Origin: Chromohalobacter sarecensis
Lineage (GTDB): Bacteria > Pseudomonadota > Gammaproteobacteria > Pseudomonadales > Halomonadaceae
Length of the DNA stretch: 64,000 bases
Direction: 5' to 3'
NCBI RefSeq assembly: GCF_023061135.1
Contig: NZ_JAKGAN010000006.1
Location: 186,001-250,000, forward strand
This document shows positions 9,386-18,893 of this stretch, piece after piece (the stretch's first letter is position 1; every line of letters begins with the position of its first letter). The position numbers and the translations under genes are program-made. The notes under the pieces were generated by a model. It was not told where the DNA came from. It ran no database searches and saw only the letters and a list, made by a program, of their open reading frames with translations.

Positions 9386-10104
9386 GAATATGTCTCGTCG
9401 GAAAGCGAGGTATCGCACGCGGTGTCGCTGAGAAGCCGCGTGGCGAGGGAAAGATCCTCGGGATGCGTGATCTTGAGGTTATCCCGGCGGCCGGGCACCA
9501 AACGCGGCGCCAGGCCCAGTGCCTCGAGGGCCGAGGCCTCATCGGTGAGCGCCACGCGTGTCTCGCGGGCATGGGCGAAGGCCCGGCACAGCACGCGATA
9601 GGAGGCGCCCTGCGGGGTCATGGCGTGCCATAACCCCTCGCGCGACACGGTATGCACGACGTGACCTTGGGCATCGGCGCGCTTCATGGTGTCCGCCACC
9701 GGTGCCGCCAGCAGCCCGCCATCGGGCGAGGTCTCGAGCACGGCGCGTAGGCGACGCAAGTCATCGAGCGCGACGCAAGGCCGCGCGACATCGTGCACCA
9801 ATACCAGGTCGTCGTCCGCTGCAATACCCTCGAGCGATTCCAGCGCGTTGGCCACCGAATCGGCACGTTCAGCGCCGCCAGGGACTCGCTGCCAGTCGGC
9901 GAAGGGGACCCACTCAGTCGAGAAGCGCGCATCGTCGGCATCCAGGCACAGGCGCAGCGCTGCCTCCGGAAAAGCGGCGTGCAACCGCGCCAAGGTATGT
10001 GCCAGTACCGGCCGGCCGGCGATGTCGAGATACTGCTTGGGCAAGGTGGCCCCCATGCGACGGCCTTGCCCCGCTGCTGGCACGATCAACCACAAGCGAC
10101 TCAC
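9382..10104 (-). CDS. ispD: 2-C-methyl-D-erythritol 4-phosphate cytidylyltransferase
   Basis: Third step of the MEP pathway: joins CTP and methylerythritol phosphate. About 240 residues. CTP-binding signature [20 protein letters not shown] at the N-terminus; HDVARPCV (catalytic Asp-Arg region) near residue 108; substrate-binding TLSREGLW-like segment [17 protein letters not shown]-terminal [17 protein letters not shown]. Overlaps ftsB upstream and ispF downstream by 4 bases each, so all three are probably translationally coupled. Confidence 0.97.
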   Translation of the reverse strand: MSRLWLIVPAAGQGRRMGATLPKQYLDIAGRPVLAHTLARLHAAFPEAALRLCLDADDARFSTEWVPFADWQRVPGGAERADSVANALESLEGIAADDDLVLVHDVARPCVALDDLRRLRAVLETSPDGGLLAAPVADTMKRADAQGHVVHTVSREGLWHAMTPQGASYRVLCRAFAHARETRVALTDEASALEALGLAPRLVPGRRDNLKITHPEDLSLATRLLSDTACDTSLSDETYS

Positions 10105-10466
10105 GGCGCCACCTCCTCGGGCATCGCCGCCGCCTTTTCAGGGTCGCCCTGCAGCGTAGTGGCACTTTGCTCGATGATGGAGCGCTCGGCAGTCACGCCG
10201 GGCACCCAGAAAAACTGCTCATCGCGGCGTATCATGCCCAGGTCGCTGCGTGCCCGTTCCTCGATGGCATCGAGCCCTTTCTTGAGATCGATCACTTCCG
10301 CCGCCAGGCGGTCATTGCGCGCCTGCAGCCGGTCGTTTTTTTCTTCGAGCACATCGGCACGGTGACGAATATGGTTGAGTTCACGCACTCCCCCTTCACC
10401 GAACCACAGGTGATACTGCAGTAGACCGATCAGTACCACTAGCGCTATGCATACCCACTTCAACAT
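10101..10466 (-). CDS. ftsB: Cell division protein FtsB
   Basis: Small bitopic inner-membrane protein of the FtsQBL divisome subcomplex. The start at 10466 gives MLKWVCIALVVLIGLLQYHLW: one membrane helix (about residues 4-20), followed by a coiled coil (EEKNDRLQARNDRLAAEVIDLK) and the family segment EERARSDLGMIRRDEQFFWV. About 121 residues; the last 25 or so form an Ala/Glu/Pro-rich tail that makes it a little longer than the usual 90-105. The longer frame up to 10820 crosses the divergent gene and is not supported. First gene of the isp-tru-sur-pcm operon; eno, often upstream, is not here. Confidence 0.93.
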   Translation of the reverse strand: MLKWVCIALVVLIGLLQYHLWFGEGGVRELNHIRHRADVLEEKNDRLQARNDRLAAEVIDLKKGLDAIEERARSDLGMIRRDEQFFWVPGVTAERSIIEQSATTLQGDPEKAAAMPEEVAP

Positions 10467-10592
10467 CGTTGGTTCCGTCCTGGACCGACAGCTGCCCGGC
10501 ATTATGCCATCATCAAGGCACCCGCGCAGTCCACGCGGCGAGCCAATCGCCGCGCGACGCGCCCCGCTGACGACGATGTCAAGGAGCCCCGC

Positions 10593-10904
10593 ATGTACAA
10601 ACTCGCGTTTTTCGTTCCCATGGACGACGCCGAATGCGTCAAGGAAGCCGTATTCGCCACCGGCGCCGGGCGCATCGGCGACTACGAGGCCTGCTGCTTC
10701 CAGACGCCCGGCCAAGGCCAGTTCCGCCCACTCGACGGCGCCGACCCGCATATCGGCAAGGTCGGCGCGCTCAGTCATGTCGAGGAGTTTAAGGTCGAGC
10801 TGGTCTGTGAGGACGATCACCTGGAAGCCGCCGTGGCGGCGCTCAAGCTAGCCCATCCCTACGAGGAACCGGCGTATGAGGCGTGGCGCCTGGCAGACGT
10901 TTAG
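10593..10904 (+). CDS. NIF3/YqfO-like (CutA1-fold) small protein
   Basis: Short cytoplasmic protein of 103 residues matching the stand-alone version of the ferredoxin-like domain found inserted in NIF3/YqfO proteins. Recognisable features: YKLAFFVPMDDAECVKEAVF at the N-terminus, GRIGDYEACCFQTPGQGQF, and the C-terminal AHPYEEPAYEAW. Role unknown; the family is often annotated as NGG1p-interacting factor 3-like, and no enzymatic residues can be named. AAGGAG about 6 bases before the ATG. Divergent from ftsB, with a 126-base shared control region. Confidence 0.82.
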   Translation: MYKLAFFVPMDDAECVKEAVFATGAGRIGDYEACCFQTPGQGQFRPLDGADPHIGKVGALSHVEEFKVELVCEDDHLEAAVAALKLAHPYEEPAYEAWRLADV

Positions 10905-10909
10905 ACGCG

Positions 10910-11467
10910 TTACGCGCTGCCCAGGTAACGTTCGCGGTCTTCGGCGTTGATGTCGCTGACATGAAGCGGGTAGTCACCGCCCCGGCGATCGTCGAAGTAG
11001 TGGCGCAAGGTACGCTCGATGGTGGGGAAGGCCAATTCGTGCCAGGGAATCTCGGCCTCCTCGAACAACGCCACCTCGAGGCTCTCGGGGCCGGACGCGT
11101 AGTCGCCGCGCAGCGCGCCACGGAAGATCATGTAGACCTGATTGATGTGTGGCAGGTTGATGAGCGTATAAAGACCCTCGAGGTCGACTTCCGCGCAGGC
11201 TTCCTCGCGGGTCTCGCGCATGGCGGCCTCGGAGGTGGTCTCGCCGTTTTCCATGTAGCCGGCAGGCAGCGTCCAGTAGCCCATGCGAGGCGCGATCGCG
11301 CGGCGACACAACAAGACGCGCTCCCCTGCCACCGGTAAGGTACCCGCCACGATGCGCGGATTCTGGTAATGGATGGTGCCACAGGCATCGCAGAGAAAGC
11401 GCCCGCGATCATCGCCCTCGGGAATCGCGAAACGCACGGTTTGGCCACACTGGCTACAGAAGTTCAT
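10910..11467 (-). CDS. Nudix hydrolase with N-terminal zinc ribbon
   Basis: About 185 residues from ATG 11467. N-terminal zinc ribbon (CSQC at residues 4-7 and CDAC near 25-28), then a Nudix domain with the box running from GYMENGE through AMRETREEA; the glycine near the end of the box is a cysteine here. The zinc ribbon plus IHYQNPRIVAGTLP fits the Nudix_N_2 group of nucleotide-sugar/ADP-ribose type hydrolases rather than NADH pyrophosphatase NudC, whose SQPWPFP motif is absent. Substrate cannot be set from sequence. Divergent from nudL with under 50 bases between starts; converges on the NIF3-like gene with a 5-base gap. Confidence 0.85.
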   Translation of the reverse strand: MNFCSQCGQTVRFAIPEGDDRGRFLCDACGTIHYQNPRIVAGTLPVAGERVLLCRRAIAPRMGYWTLPAGYMENGETTSEAAMRETREEACAEVDLEGLYTLINLPHINQVYMIFRGALRGDYASGPESLEVALFEEAEIPWHELAFPTIERTLRHYFDDRRGGDYPLHVSDINAEDRERYLGSA

Positions 11468-11515
11468 GATCGTCCTCGGGCGAGCGATACGGCGCCCCAT
11501 TAGGTGAAAAGCAAC

Positions 11516-12139
11516 ATGTTAGAGACACTGTGCGAACGCCTGCAAGCGCATCAGCCGCGCCAACTGAACGCCGACATGCCCAGAGCCGCGGTGCTGCTGG
11601 CGATCGTCGAGCGCCGCGAGCCCACGATCGTGCTGACGCGCCGTGCCGGTCATCTCGCCCAGCATGGCGGGCAAGTCGCGTTTCCCGGCGGCAAGGTCGA
11701 GCCGGAGGATGCCGACCTGTGGGCCACGGCCTTGCGCGAAGCGCACGAGGAGATCGCGCTGCCACCCGCGCACGTCGTATGCCTCGGCCGGCTAAGCGAC
11801 GTCACCTCACGCCACGGCATCTGCGTGACACCGTTCGTCGGGTTGATTCCCCCCGGCCTCTCATTGGTACCGGATCATAATGAACTGGATACCATTTTCG
11901 AGGTGCCGCTGACGTGGTTCCTCGAGGATCGCCGCAGTCATACCGATGTCATCCGTCACGGCGAGCACACTTATTATGTGCCCAGCTACGCCTACGCCAA
12001 TCAGATAATATGGGGCCTATCGGCGATGATGCTGGTCGAGCTGCTGGCGGTAGGTTTCGCACGCCCCATCAGCCTCGACCGCGCGCCTCTCGGCAGTCCA
12101 TTGCGTCATCTGCCTGCGCCGCCCCCGCCACGGCCTTGA
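11516..12139 (+). CDS. nudL: CoA pyrophosphatase / Nudix hydrolase NudL
   Basis: About 207 residues. Carries the CoA-diphosphatase (UPF0035) motif LTRRAGHLAQHGGQVAFPGG directly joined to the Nudix box (GGKVEPEDADLWATALREAHEE), the arrangement that defines enzymes hydrolysing CoA to 4'-phosphopantetheine and 3',5'-ADP. ATG at 11516 is preferred over the GTG at 11504 because AGGTG stands 8 bases before it. Followed 22 bases later by the 2OG oxygenase gene, probably in one transcript. Confidence 0.88.
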   Translation: MLETLCERLQAHQPRQLNADMPRAAVLLAIVERREPTIVLTRRAGHLAQHGGQVAFPGGKVEPEDADLWATALREAHEEIALPPAHVVCLGRLSDVTSRHGICVTPFVGLIPPGLSLVPDHNELDTIFEVPLTWFLEDRRSHTDVIRHGEHTYYVPSYAYANQIIWGLSAMMLVELLAVGFARPISLDRAPLGSPLRHLPAPPPPRP

Positions 12140-12161
12140 AACCTGCACAGGACTTTTTCAC

Positions 12162-12824
12162 ATGCCGCGACATGATCCCGCCGACTATCTCGACATGGCC
12201 GCCTTGCCCACGCTGGTGGATGCGCTGGTCACGCAGGGCTGGTTCGTCGGCGAACGCTTCATCGATACCGCACTATGCCATACATTGCAGGCGGAACTGC
12301 AGACGCTGAAGGCATGCTCGCATCTCGACGAAGCCGGCATCGGCCGGGGACAGGCACACCGTATCGAGCGCGATGTCCGGGGCGATGCCATTCATTGGCT
12401 GGATCGCGAAAGCCGGGCCCAACGCCAATACCTGACGGTGATGGCGTTTTTGCAGCAGACCATCAATCGCGAGCTCTATCTGGGGCTGTTCGAATTCGAG
12501 GCTCACTTCGCCTCGTACCCACCGGGCGCCTTCTACAAGAAGCACTTCGACAGCTTTCGCGGCCGCAGCAACCGCATTGTCTCGACCGTGCTGTATCTCA
12601 ACCCCGCGTGGACGGCGGCGCACGGCGGCGAGATGGCGTTGTTCGACCCCGACGACCCTGAACGCGAAATCGCACGCATACGCCCTGAACTCGGCACCTT
12701 CGTGTGCTTTCTCGCCGACCGCGTCCCCCACGAGGTGCTGCCGACCCAGGCCCCGCGCGCCAGCATCGCCGGCTGGTTCCGTCGCAACACCTCGCTGGGC
12801 GGCAGCATCGATCCAGCCCGCTGA
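12162..12824 (+). CDS. 2-oxoglutarate/Fe(II)-dependent oxygenase (SM-20/prolyl-4-hydroxylase-like)
   Basis: About 220 residues forming a double-stranded beta-helix oxygenase. Iron ligands: HFD in FYKKHFDSFRG (residues about 126-128) and the distal His in DRVPHEVLPT (near 189); the 2-oxoglutarate Arg is probably in SIAGWFRRN. The order and spacing match the bacterial prolyl-4-hydroxylase-like SM-20 group. Substrate unknown; in other bacteria such proteins hydroxylate a protein such as EF-Tu, which is only a possibility here. Ends 10 bases before the convergent acyl-CoA dehydrogenase gene. Confidence 0.85.
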   Translation: MPRHDPADYLDMAALPTLVDALVTQGWFVGERFIDTALCHTLQAELQTLKACSHLDEAGIGRGQAHRIERDVRGDAIHWLDRESRAQRQYLTVMAFLQQTINRELYLGLFEFEAHFASYPPGAFYKKHFDSFRGRSNRIVSTVLYLNPAWTAAHGGEMALFDPDDPEREIARIRPELGTFVCFLADRVPHEVLPTQAPRASIAGWFRRNTSLGGSIDPAR

Positions 12825-12834
12825 AGACGCTGCC

Positions 12835-14610
12835 TTAATAGACTTCGTCGAACACGCCCAGATCGGCCTCGATGGCGGCCAACTGCGCTCTCCCCATGGG
12901 TAGCCACTGGCGCAAGACGAAATCCGCGCTGGCCAGTTTGGCCCGATAGAAGGCATCGTCAGCACCAGCTGCCAGTGCCGTCTGTGCAATCAGTGCCGAA
13001 CGCCCCATCTGCCAGGCACACAGCACATGACCGGTCAACGCCAGCAACGGCGTCGCCAGAGCCTGGAGCGCGTCGGGGCCGCGCTCGACATCGCCACCCC
13101 TCGCCAGCACGACTGTCACCGCTCGGCGTAGATCCGCTACGCCCTGATGCAGTGACACCCCCAAGTCAGCGAGATCAGCATCAGCGGTAAGCGCATCGGC
13201 GCAAGCGGCAACCTCGTCGAGCACGTCACCCAAGGCGGCACCGCCGTCGCGGTAGATCTTGCGACCAGCGAGGTCGAGCGCCTGAATGCCGTTGGTGCCT
13301 TCGTAGATCGGCGCGATACGCGCATCGCGTAGATGCTGCGCGGCGCCGGTCTCTTCGATGTATCCCATGCCGCCGTGTACCTGAATGCCCAGCGACGCGA
13401 TGTCCACCGCTTGGTCGGTAGAAAAGGCTTTGACCACCGGCGTGTAGAGATCGACCCGCCGTTGGGCGCGTTGCCGTTCGTCCGTCGTAGGCGCATGCCG
13501 GGCGCGGTCCATCTCGCTGGCCGAGAGCAAGGCCAGGGCCCGCAGGGCTTCCAGGCGCGCACGCATCGACAGCAGCATGCGGCGCACATCGTAGTGCTCG
13601 CCAATTACTGCGGGATGGCCGCCGCGCGCTTCGGGCGTGCGGCCTTGAACGCGCTCTGCGGCATACCCACGCGCTTGCTGATAAGCCCGCTCGGCCACAC
13701 CAATGCCTTGAATGCCCACCTTGTGGCGCGCCGCGTTCATCATCGTGAACATGTGTTGAAGCCCACGGCCGGGCTCGCCGACCAGATAGCCGATGGCGCC
13801 CTCGCGCTCGCCGAAGCTGAGTACGCAGGTCGGCGAGCCATGAATGCCCAGCTTATGCTCCAGCGATACGCAGCTCACGTCGTTGCGCTCACCCAAATCA
13901 CCCTGTTCGTCGACCAGGAACTTGGGCACCAGAAACAGCGATATACCGCGATTGCCCTCGGCGGCATCCGGCAGGCGGGCGAGGACCAGGTGGATGATGT
14001 TGTCGGCGCAATCGTGCTCACCCCATGTGATGAAGATTTTCTGACCGCTGAGGCGATAGTGCTCGCCTTCCGACACTGCCCGCGTGCGTACCACCGCCAG
14101 ATCCGAGCCGGCCTGCGGCTCGGTGAGGTTCATGGTGCCCGTCCACTCGCCACTGACCAGCTTTTCCAGATAGCGCGCCTTGAGTGACTCGCTGCCGTGC
14201 TGGGCCAGTGATTCGACGGCCCCCGCCGTCAATAGCGGGCACAACGCCAGCGCCATGTTGGCGGCTTGCCACATTTCCTGCACTGCGCTGGCGACGACCT
14301 CCGGTAGACCCTGCCCGCCATGGGCGGGATCGCTGCCGATGCCGTTCCACCCGCCCTCGACGAAGGCACGATAGGCCTCGGCGAAGCCCGTCGGCGTGTG
14401 CACTTCACCTTCTACCAGGCGGCAGCCTTGTTCATCGCCACGGCGGTTGAGCGGCGCCCACACATCGCCCGCCAGGCGCGCGGCCTCGTCGAGGATCGCG
14501 GTGATCAGTTCCCCGGAGAGCTCTTGATACTCGGGCAGACGCAGCGAGCGATGCTCGAGCAGTTCTTCGAGGACGAAGCGAAGATCGCGTAACGGCGCGG
14601 CATAGGACAT
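12835..14610 (-). CDS. Acyl-CoA dehydrogenase, large C-terminally extended type (DmdC-like)
   Basis: FAD flavoprotein of about 591 residues, longer than ordinary acyl-CoA dehydrogenases (about 380). N-terminal helical domain (LRFVLEELLEH), FAD/substrate segments TMNLTEPQAGSDLA and KIFITWGEHD, catalytic Glu in IAPIYEGTNGIQALDL (near residue 437), then a C-terminal helical extension. This layout is that of DmdC (3-methylmercaptopropionyl-CoA dehydrogenase) and of general FadE-like enzymes in the same subfamily; without neighbouring dmd genes the substrate could simply be medium- or long-chain acyl-CoA. Monocistronic. Confidence 0.9.
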   Translation of the reverse strand: MSYAAPLRDLRFVLEELLEHRSLRLPEYQELSGELITAILDEAARLAGDVWAPLNRRGDEQGCRLVEGEVHTPTGFAEAYRAFVEGGWNGIGSDPAHGGQGLPEVVASAVQEMWQAANMALALCPLLTAGAVESLAQHGSESLKARYLEKLVSGEWTGTMNLTEPQAGSDLAVVRTRAVSEGEHYRLSGQKIFITWGEHDCADNIIHLVLARLPDAAEGNRGISLFLVPKFLVDEQGDLGERNDVSCVSLEHKLGIHGSPTCVLSFGEREGAIGYLVGEPGRGLQHMFTMMNAARHKVGIQGIGVAERAYQQARGYAAERVQGRTPEARGGHPAVIGEHYDVRRMLLSMRARLEALRALALLSASEMDRARHAPTTDERQRAQRRVDLYTPVVKAFSTDQAVDIASLGIQVHGGMGYIEETGAAQHLRDARIAPIYEGTNGIQALDLAGRKIYRDGGAALGDVLDEVAACADALTADADLADLGVSLHQGVADLRRAVTVVLARGGDVERGPDALQALATPLLALTGHVLCAWQMGRSALIAQTALAAGADDAFYRAKLASADFVLRQWLPMGRAQLAAIEADLGVFDEVY

Positions 14611-14845
14611 GGCTCACCTTCATCATTCAGACGCTTATCATTCAAACGTATGTGTTAATTGGAATACATGCCATGATCATAGTGGTGCCGGGCGCGATGA
14701 GCCATTAGCCGAACGGTGCAAGAACCGCAAAGCCGTGCCCGTTCAGGCTATCCATTGGCAGCCAAACATCCGGGGCACTTGCTATTTTCCCTTGTATGAC
14801 CAACGCTTAAAGATATCGATTGTGGATACTGAGACCAATATCAGC
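14611..14845. other. Divergent control region between acyl-CoA dehydrogenase and otsB
   Basis: 235 bases without a credible ORF. Shows two near-identical 10-mers (TCATTCAGAC at 14625-14634 and TCATTCAAAC at 14639-14648) in the first 40 bases, close to the dehydrogenase start. These could be operator half-sites, but no known consensus is matched well. No convincing -35/-10 pair for otsB was identified. Confidence 0.4.
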
Positions 14846-15598
14846 ATGCAGACGCCACTCCCGTCGGCACTTGCTTTTTCCAATATCGCCTTGTTTCTCG
14901 ATTTCGACGGCACGTTAGTGCCTATCGCATCGCATCCCGATGCCGTCACACTACCGCCCCGCCAGCGCCACTTGCTGAATACCTTGCAGACCCGGCTTGA
15001 GGGAGCCCTCGCCGTCATCAGCGGCCGCCGTCTGGCCGACCTGGAGTGCTTGACGGCGCCCCTGACGCTAACGCTCATGGGGTGTCATGGCGCGCAGTGG
15101 CGCGACAGCGACGGCACCCGACACGCCGAGCGGCTCGAGTCCGAGGCCACGGCGCACCTGGGCATCGCCCTTGCCGAATTCTCACAACAACATCCCGGCA
15201 CCGTCTTCGAGGACAAAACGTACGCCTTCGCTCTCCACTACCGTCAGGCGCCGCAGCACGAACGGGCCTGCCGAGACACGATGACACGCCTTTGGCAGGG
15301 CCATCGCGACGCCTACCAACTCATCGAGGGCAAGTGCCTGCTGGAGCTTCGTCATCATGCCTGCCACAAGGGACGCGCCGTGCAGCGACTGCTCGACACG
15401 CCGCCCTTCCGGCAGCGCACCCCGCTGTTCATTGGCGACGACCGCACGGACGAGGACGCATTTCCCGTCGTCAATGCACACGGCGGCTTCTCCGTGCGCG
15501 TCGGTGAAGCCGCGCAGAGTCAAGCCACGTATCGCTTGGATAGCGTCGAGGAGGTTTTGTCATGGTTGGAACGTCAGACAAGGAGCATGTCAACTTAA
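14846..15598 (+). CDS. otsB: Trehalose-6-phosphate phosphatase
   Basis: HAD-superfamily phosphatase that dephosphorylates trehalose-6-phosphate. About 250 residues. Motif I ALFLDFDGTLVPIA (nucleophile Asp near residue 19), VISGRRLADLE, conserved ELRHHACHKGRAV (Lys motif), and the metal-binding LFIGDDRTDEDAF. The ATG at 14846 is the first start giving a compact N-terminus; a GTG eight codons upstream is an alternative, and neither has a good Shine-Dalgarno site. First gene of otsB-GH15-otsA; its last 37 bases overlap the next gene. Confidence 0.93.
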   Translation: MQTPLPSALAFSNIALFLDFDGTLVPIASHPDAVTLPPRQRHLLNTLQTRLEGALAVISGRRLADLECLTAPLTLTLMGCHGAQWRDSDGTRHAERLESEATAHLGIALAEFSQQHPGTVFEDKTYAFALHYRQAPQHERACRDTMTRLWQGHRDAYQLIEGKCLLELRHHACHKGRAVQRLLDTPPFRQRTPLFIGDDRTDEDAFPVVNAHGGFSVRVGEAAQSQATYRLDSVEEVLSWLERQTRSMST

Positions 15599-17379
15599 CG
15601 CAGGATCCGACACTCGAACTGGGGCTGGTCGGCAACTGTCAGGTCAGCGCGCTGATCGACGACCAGTCCCGCATCGTCTGGTTCTGTTTTCCGCGCCTGG
15701 ATAGCGCCCCGGTTTTTTCCCGCCTGGTAGATACGCAGGATCGCGGTTATTTCGCCATCGATGTCGAAAACCGTGTCGCCAGCCATCAGTACTATGTCCG
15801 CAACACCGCCATCCTGTGCACGGAGATCGAGGATGCCGAGGGCGGCAAGGTCCGCATCACCGACTTCTGTCCTCGCTTCTTGCAGTTCGGGCGGGAATTT
15901 CATCCCACCGGGCTGTGTCGACGCGTGGAGCGCATCGCCGGCACCCCGGTCATCCGCACGCGCCTGCGTCCGGTACAGGGCTACGATGGCACGTCGCCCG
16001 ACACGACCCATGGTAGCCACCACATCCGCTATCTTTGCCAAGATGACGTCGTGCGTCTGACCACCGATGCCTCGATCACCCATCTGCTGCAGGAATCCGC
16101 CCATGCCCTGGATCGCCCGCTGCATTTCATCATCGGCCCCGACGAGAGCCTGACGACCACTCCCGCAAGGCTCTACAGCCACTACTGGGAAGAAACCCGC
16201 CGCTATTGGCACGACTGGGTCAGCCGGCTGGCCGTGCCCTTCGAATGGCAAGACGCCGTAATTCGCGCCGCCATCACGCTGAAGCTCAGCACCTTCGACG
16301 ATACCGGAGCCGTGGTCGCCGCCATGACCACCTCGATCCCCGAGGCCGCGAACACCCAGCGCAACTGGGATTACCGCTATTGCTGGCTGCGCGATGCGTA
16401 TTTCGTGGTGCATGCGCTCAACCGGCTCGGTGCAACCGGGACGATGGAAAATTTCCTGCACTACATCATCGACCTCGTCGTCGGCACCCATCGTCACCAG
16501 CTACAACCGCTGTACGGCATCGGTGGCGAGACGGTGCTGGACGAGCACAGCCTTGAGACGCTTGCCGGGTATCACGGCATGGGGCCAGTACGTGTAGGCA
16601 ACGCCGCCTACCTGCAGAATCAGCATGATGTCTACGGCGCCGTCATCCTGGCCGCCAACCAGGTCTTCTTCGATCAGCGTCTCGAAGAGGTCGGTAATGA
16701 GACGCTATTCCGGCGCCTCGAGCCCCTGGGCCACCTGGCCGCCGAATGTTACGACCAGCCCGATGCCAGCATCTGGGAATATCGCGGCCGCGAGCGCGTG
16801 CATACCTACTCGGCCATCATGTGCTGGGCGGCCTGTGACCGGCTGGCCAAGATCGCCGCGCAACTCGAGCTGGACAGCGCCGCACGGCACTGGCGCGACA
16901 CCGCCGACACCATGCACCGCACCATCTGCACCGAGTCCTGGAACGAGCCCCAAGACTTCTTCGCCGAGAGCTTCGGCGGCGAGGGCCTGGATGCCAGCCT
17001 GTTACTCATCAACGAGCTTGGCTTTCTACCCGCCGATGACCCGCGCTTTGTCGCCACCGTCAAGGCCATCGGCGGGCATCTGCGACGTGGCGATCACCTC
17101 TTTCGCTACGTCGCCGACGACGATTTCGGGGCGCCCGAAAACGCCTTCAACATCTGTACTTTCTGGTATATCGACGCACTCTGGGCGATCGGCGATCACA
17201 GCGAAGCCAGGCGGCTGTTCGAGGGATTGCTGGCATGTCGCAACAAGGTCGGGCTCCTCTCCGAGGATCTCGACCCCGACACTCACCAGCTATGGGGCAA
17301 CTTCCCGCAAACCTACAGCATGGTGGGGCTGATCAACTCGGCGCTACACCTCAGCAAGAACTGGGAGGAAGCGCTATGA
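15562..17379 (+). CDS. Glycoside hydrolase family 15 enzyme (glucoamylase/trehalase-like)
   Basis: About 605 residues. The N-terminal beta-sandwich domain (GLVGNCQVSALIDD, IVWFCFPRLDSAPVF) precedes an (alpha/alpha)6 barrel with the GH15 signature NWDYRYCWLRDAYFVVHAL, and GLLSEDLDPDTHQLWGNFP near the C-terminus which carries the second carboxylate. GH15 covers glucoamylases and, in mycobacteria, an intracellular trehalase; no signal peptide is present, so it acts in the cytoplasm. The start at 15562 is fixed by AGGAGG seven bases upstream, giving a 37-base overlap with otsB; the stop overlaps otsA (ATGA). Its job is probably trehalose turnover, but a maltosaccharide substrate is not excluded. 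Confidence 0.9.
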   Translation: MVGTSDKEHVNLTQDPTLELGLVGNCQVSALIDDQSRIVWFCFPRLDSAPVFSRLVDTQDRGYFAIDVENRVASHQYYVRNTAILCTEIEDAEGGKVRITDFCPRFLQFGREFHPTGLCRRVERIAGTPVIRTRLRPVQGYDGTSPDTTHGSHHIRYLCQDDVVRLTTDASITHLLQESAHALDRPLHFIIGPDESLTTTPARLYSHYWEETRRYWHDWVSRLAVPFEWQDAVIRAAITLKLSTFDDTGAVVAAMTTSIPEAANTQRNWDYRYCWLRDAYFVVHALNRLGATGTMENFLHYIIDLVVGTHRHQLQPLYGIGGETVLDEHSLETLAGYHGMGPVRVGNAAYLQNQHDVYGAVILAANQVFFDQRLEEVGNETLFRRLEPLGHLAAECYDQPDASIWEYRGRERVHTYSAIMCWAACDRLAKIAAQLELDSAARHWRDTADTMHRTICTESWNEPQDFFAESFGGEGLDASLLLINELGFLPADDPRFVATVKAIGGHLRRGDHLFRYVADDDFGAPENAFNICTFWYIDALWAIGDHSEARRLFEGLLACRNKVGLLSEDLDPDTHQLWGNFPQTYSMVGLINSALHLSKNWEEAL

Positions 17380-18752
17380 AAGACCTTGTCGTGGTCTCCA
17401 ACCGGGTGTCGATCCCCGAGGCCGGACGCTCTCAGGCAGGCGGGCTGGCGATGGCCCTCAATAGCGCCCTCGCCCGCCATGGGGGCATGTGGTTCGGCTG
17501 GAATGGCGAGATTTGCCATGACACCTCACCACAGCCGACCCAGACACGTCGCAACGGCATTACCTACGCCACCTTGCCGCTGAATGCAGAGCAACACGAT
17601 GACTATTACCTGGGTTTTTCCAACGAAGTGCTGTGGCCGATCTTCCATTTCAATCTAGGCGCTATGAAATTCCAACGCCGCCATGCCCAGGCCTACTACG
17701 CGACCAATCAGCATTTCGCCGAAAAACTCAGCACGCTGCTCACCGGCGACGAACTCATCTGGGTACACGACTACCACCTGATCCCCCTCGGTGAAGCCCT
17801 GCGCCGCCAGGGGAGCCACGCCCCGATGGGGTTTTTCCTGCACATCCCCTTTCCCAGCGCCGAGCTGTTGCGCTGTATTCCCGGACATCGCGACTTGTTG
17901 GCAAGCTTCTTCGCTTACGACTTGCTGGGATTCCAGACGCCCCAAGACCTTGAAACCTTCTGCCATGCCGCGATCCGCATCCTCGGGGCCAAGCGCAGCG
18001 ACAATGTGCTGCGTCACGGCGACCGACGCCTGAAACTCGGCATCTACCCCGTGGGCATCGACGTCGACACGCTACAACGCGAGGCACAGCATAGCGAAAC
18101 CAAGCAAGCCGTCCGCCAGCTACGCGCCTCGTTGGGCGGCTGTGCGCTGATCGCCGGCGCCGACCGGCTCGACTATTCCAAGGGGCTCGGCGAACGCATG
18201 CTCGCCTTCGAGCACCTGCTCAACGACTACCCCCAGTACCGGCGCCACGTCCTCTATACGCAAGTCGCAAGCCCCTCTCGAAGCGCCATCACTGAATACG
18301 ACGACCTGCGCCAGCAGCTCGAATCCCAGGCCGGCCATATCAACGGCTTACATTCCGATCTCGATTGGGTACCGGTGCACTACATCAACAAGACCTATCC
18401 GCGCACCGCGCTCATGGGGCTCTTTCGCGCCGCCCAGGTAGGCCTTGTCACACCACTGCGCGATGGCATGAACCTGGTCTGCAAGGAATTCGTCGCAGCC
18501 CAGGACAGCCGCGACCCCGGCGCGCTGGTACTCAGCGAACTCGCCGGCGCCGCACATGAGCTCGAGGGCGCCTTGTTGATCAATCCCTACGATCCGCATG
18601 CCATCGCCGAAGCGCTCGATCAAGCACTGCAGATGCCACACGAGGAGCGCTGCCAACGCCATGCCAGCATGCTGGCCAGCGTCCGCTGCAATGACCTGAC
18701 GCGCTGGTGGCAACGTTTTCTCGACGATCTCGGGTATGCCGTGTCGAGTTGA
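17376..18752 (+). CDS. otsA: Trehalose-6-phosphate synthase
   Basis: GT20 glycosyltransferase joining UDP-glucose and glucose-6-phosphate. About 458 residues. Motifs: [12 protein letters not shown] and the glycine pair QAGGLAMAL at the N-terminus, [36 protein letters not shown], and [18 protein letters not shown] with the UDP-glucose-binding residues. The start at 17376 overlaps the GH15 stop (ATGA) and has GGAGG 6 bases upstream. Together with otsB supplies trehalose as a compatible solute and desiccation/heat protectant in this halophile. Confidence 0.95.
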   Translation: MKDLVVVSNRVSIPEAGRSQAGGLAMALNSALARHGGMWFGWNGEICHDTSPQPTQTRRNGITYATLPLNAEQHDDYYLGFSNEVLWPIFHFNLGAMKFQRRHAQAYYATNQHFAEKLSTLLTGDELIWVHDYHLIPLGEALRRQGSHAPMGFFLHIPFPSAELLRCIPGHRDLLASFFAYDLLGFQTPQDLETFCHAAIRILGAKRSDNVLRHGDRRLKLGIYPVGIDVDTLQREAQHSETKQAVRQLRASLGGCALIAGADRLDYSKGLGERMLAFEHLLNDYPQYRRHVLYTQVASPSRSAITEYDDLRQQLESQAGHINGLHSDLDWVPVHYINKTYPRTALMGLFRAAQVGLVTPLRDGMNLVCKEFVAAQDSRDPGALVLSELAGAAHELEGALLINPYDPHAIAEALDQALQMPHEERCQRHASMLASVRCNDLTRWWQRFLDDLGYAVSS

Positions 18753-18824
18753 AACCCAGCGCTTCGATTCCGCCTGTCCCGAACGACCGCCGATATGCTT
18801 TAGGCAAAACCCCTCCCATGCAAA

Positions 18825-18850
18825 AAGGAGCGCCCCGCAGGGCGCTCCTT
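18825..18850 (-). terminator. Terminator of the fruBKA operon
   Basis: Perfect 10-bp stem AAGGAGCGCC / GGCGCTCCTT with a 6-base loop; on the minus strand it is followed by TTTTTG. It lies between the convergent otsA and fruA genes and may stop both. Confidence 0.82.
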
Positions 18851-18893
18851 GCATTGGCGCTCTCGTTGGAGGGCGCGACATAAGAACGGCGTC

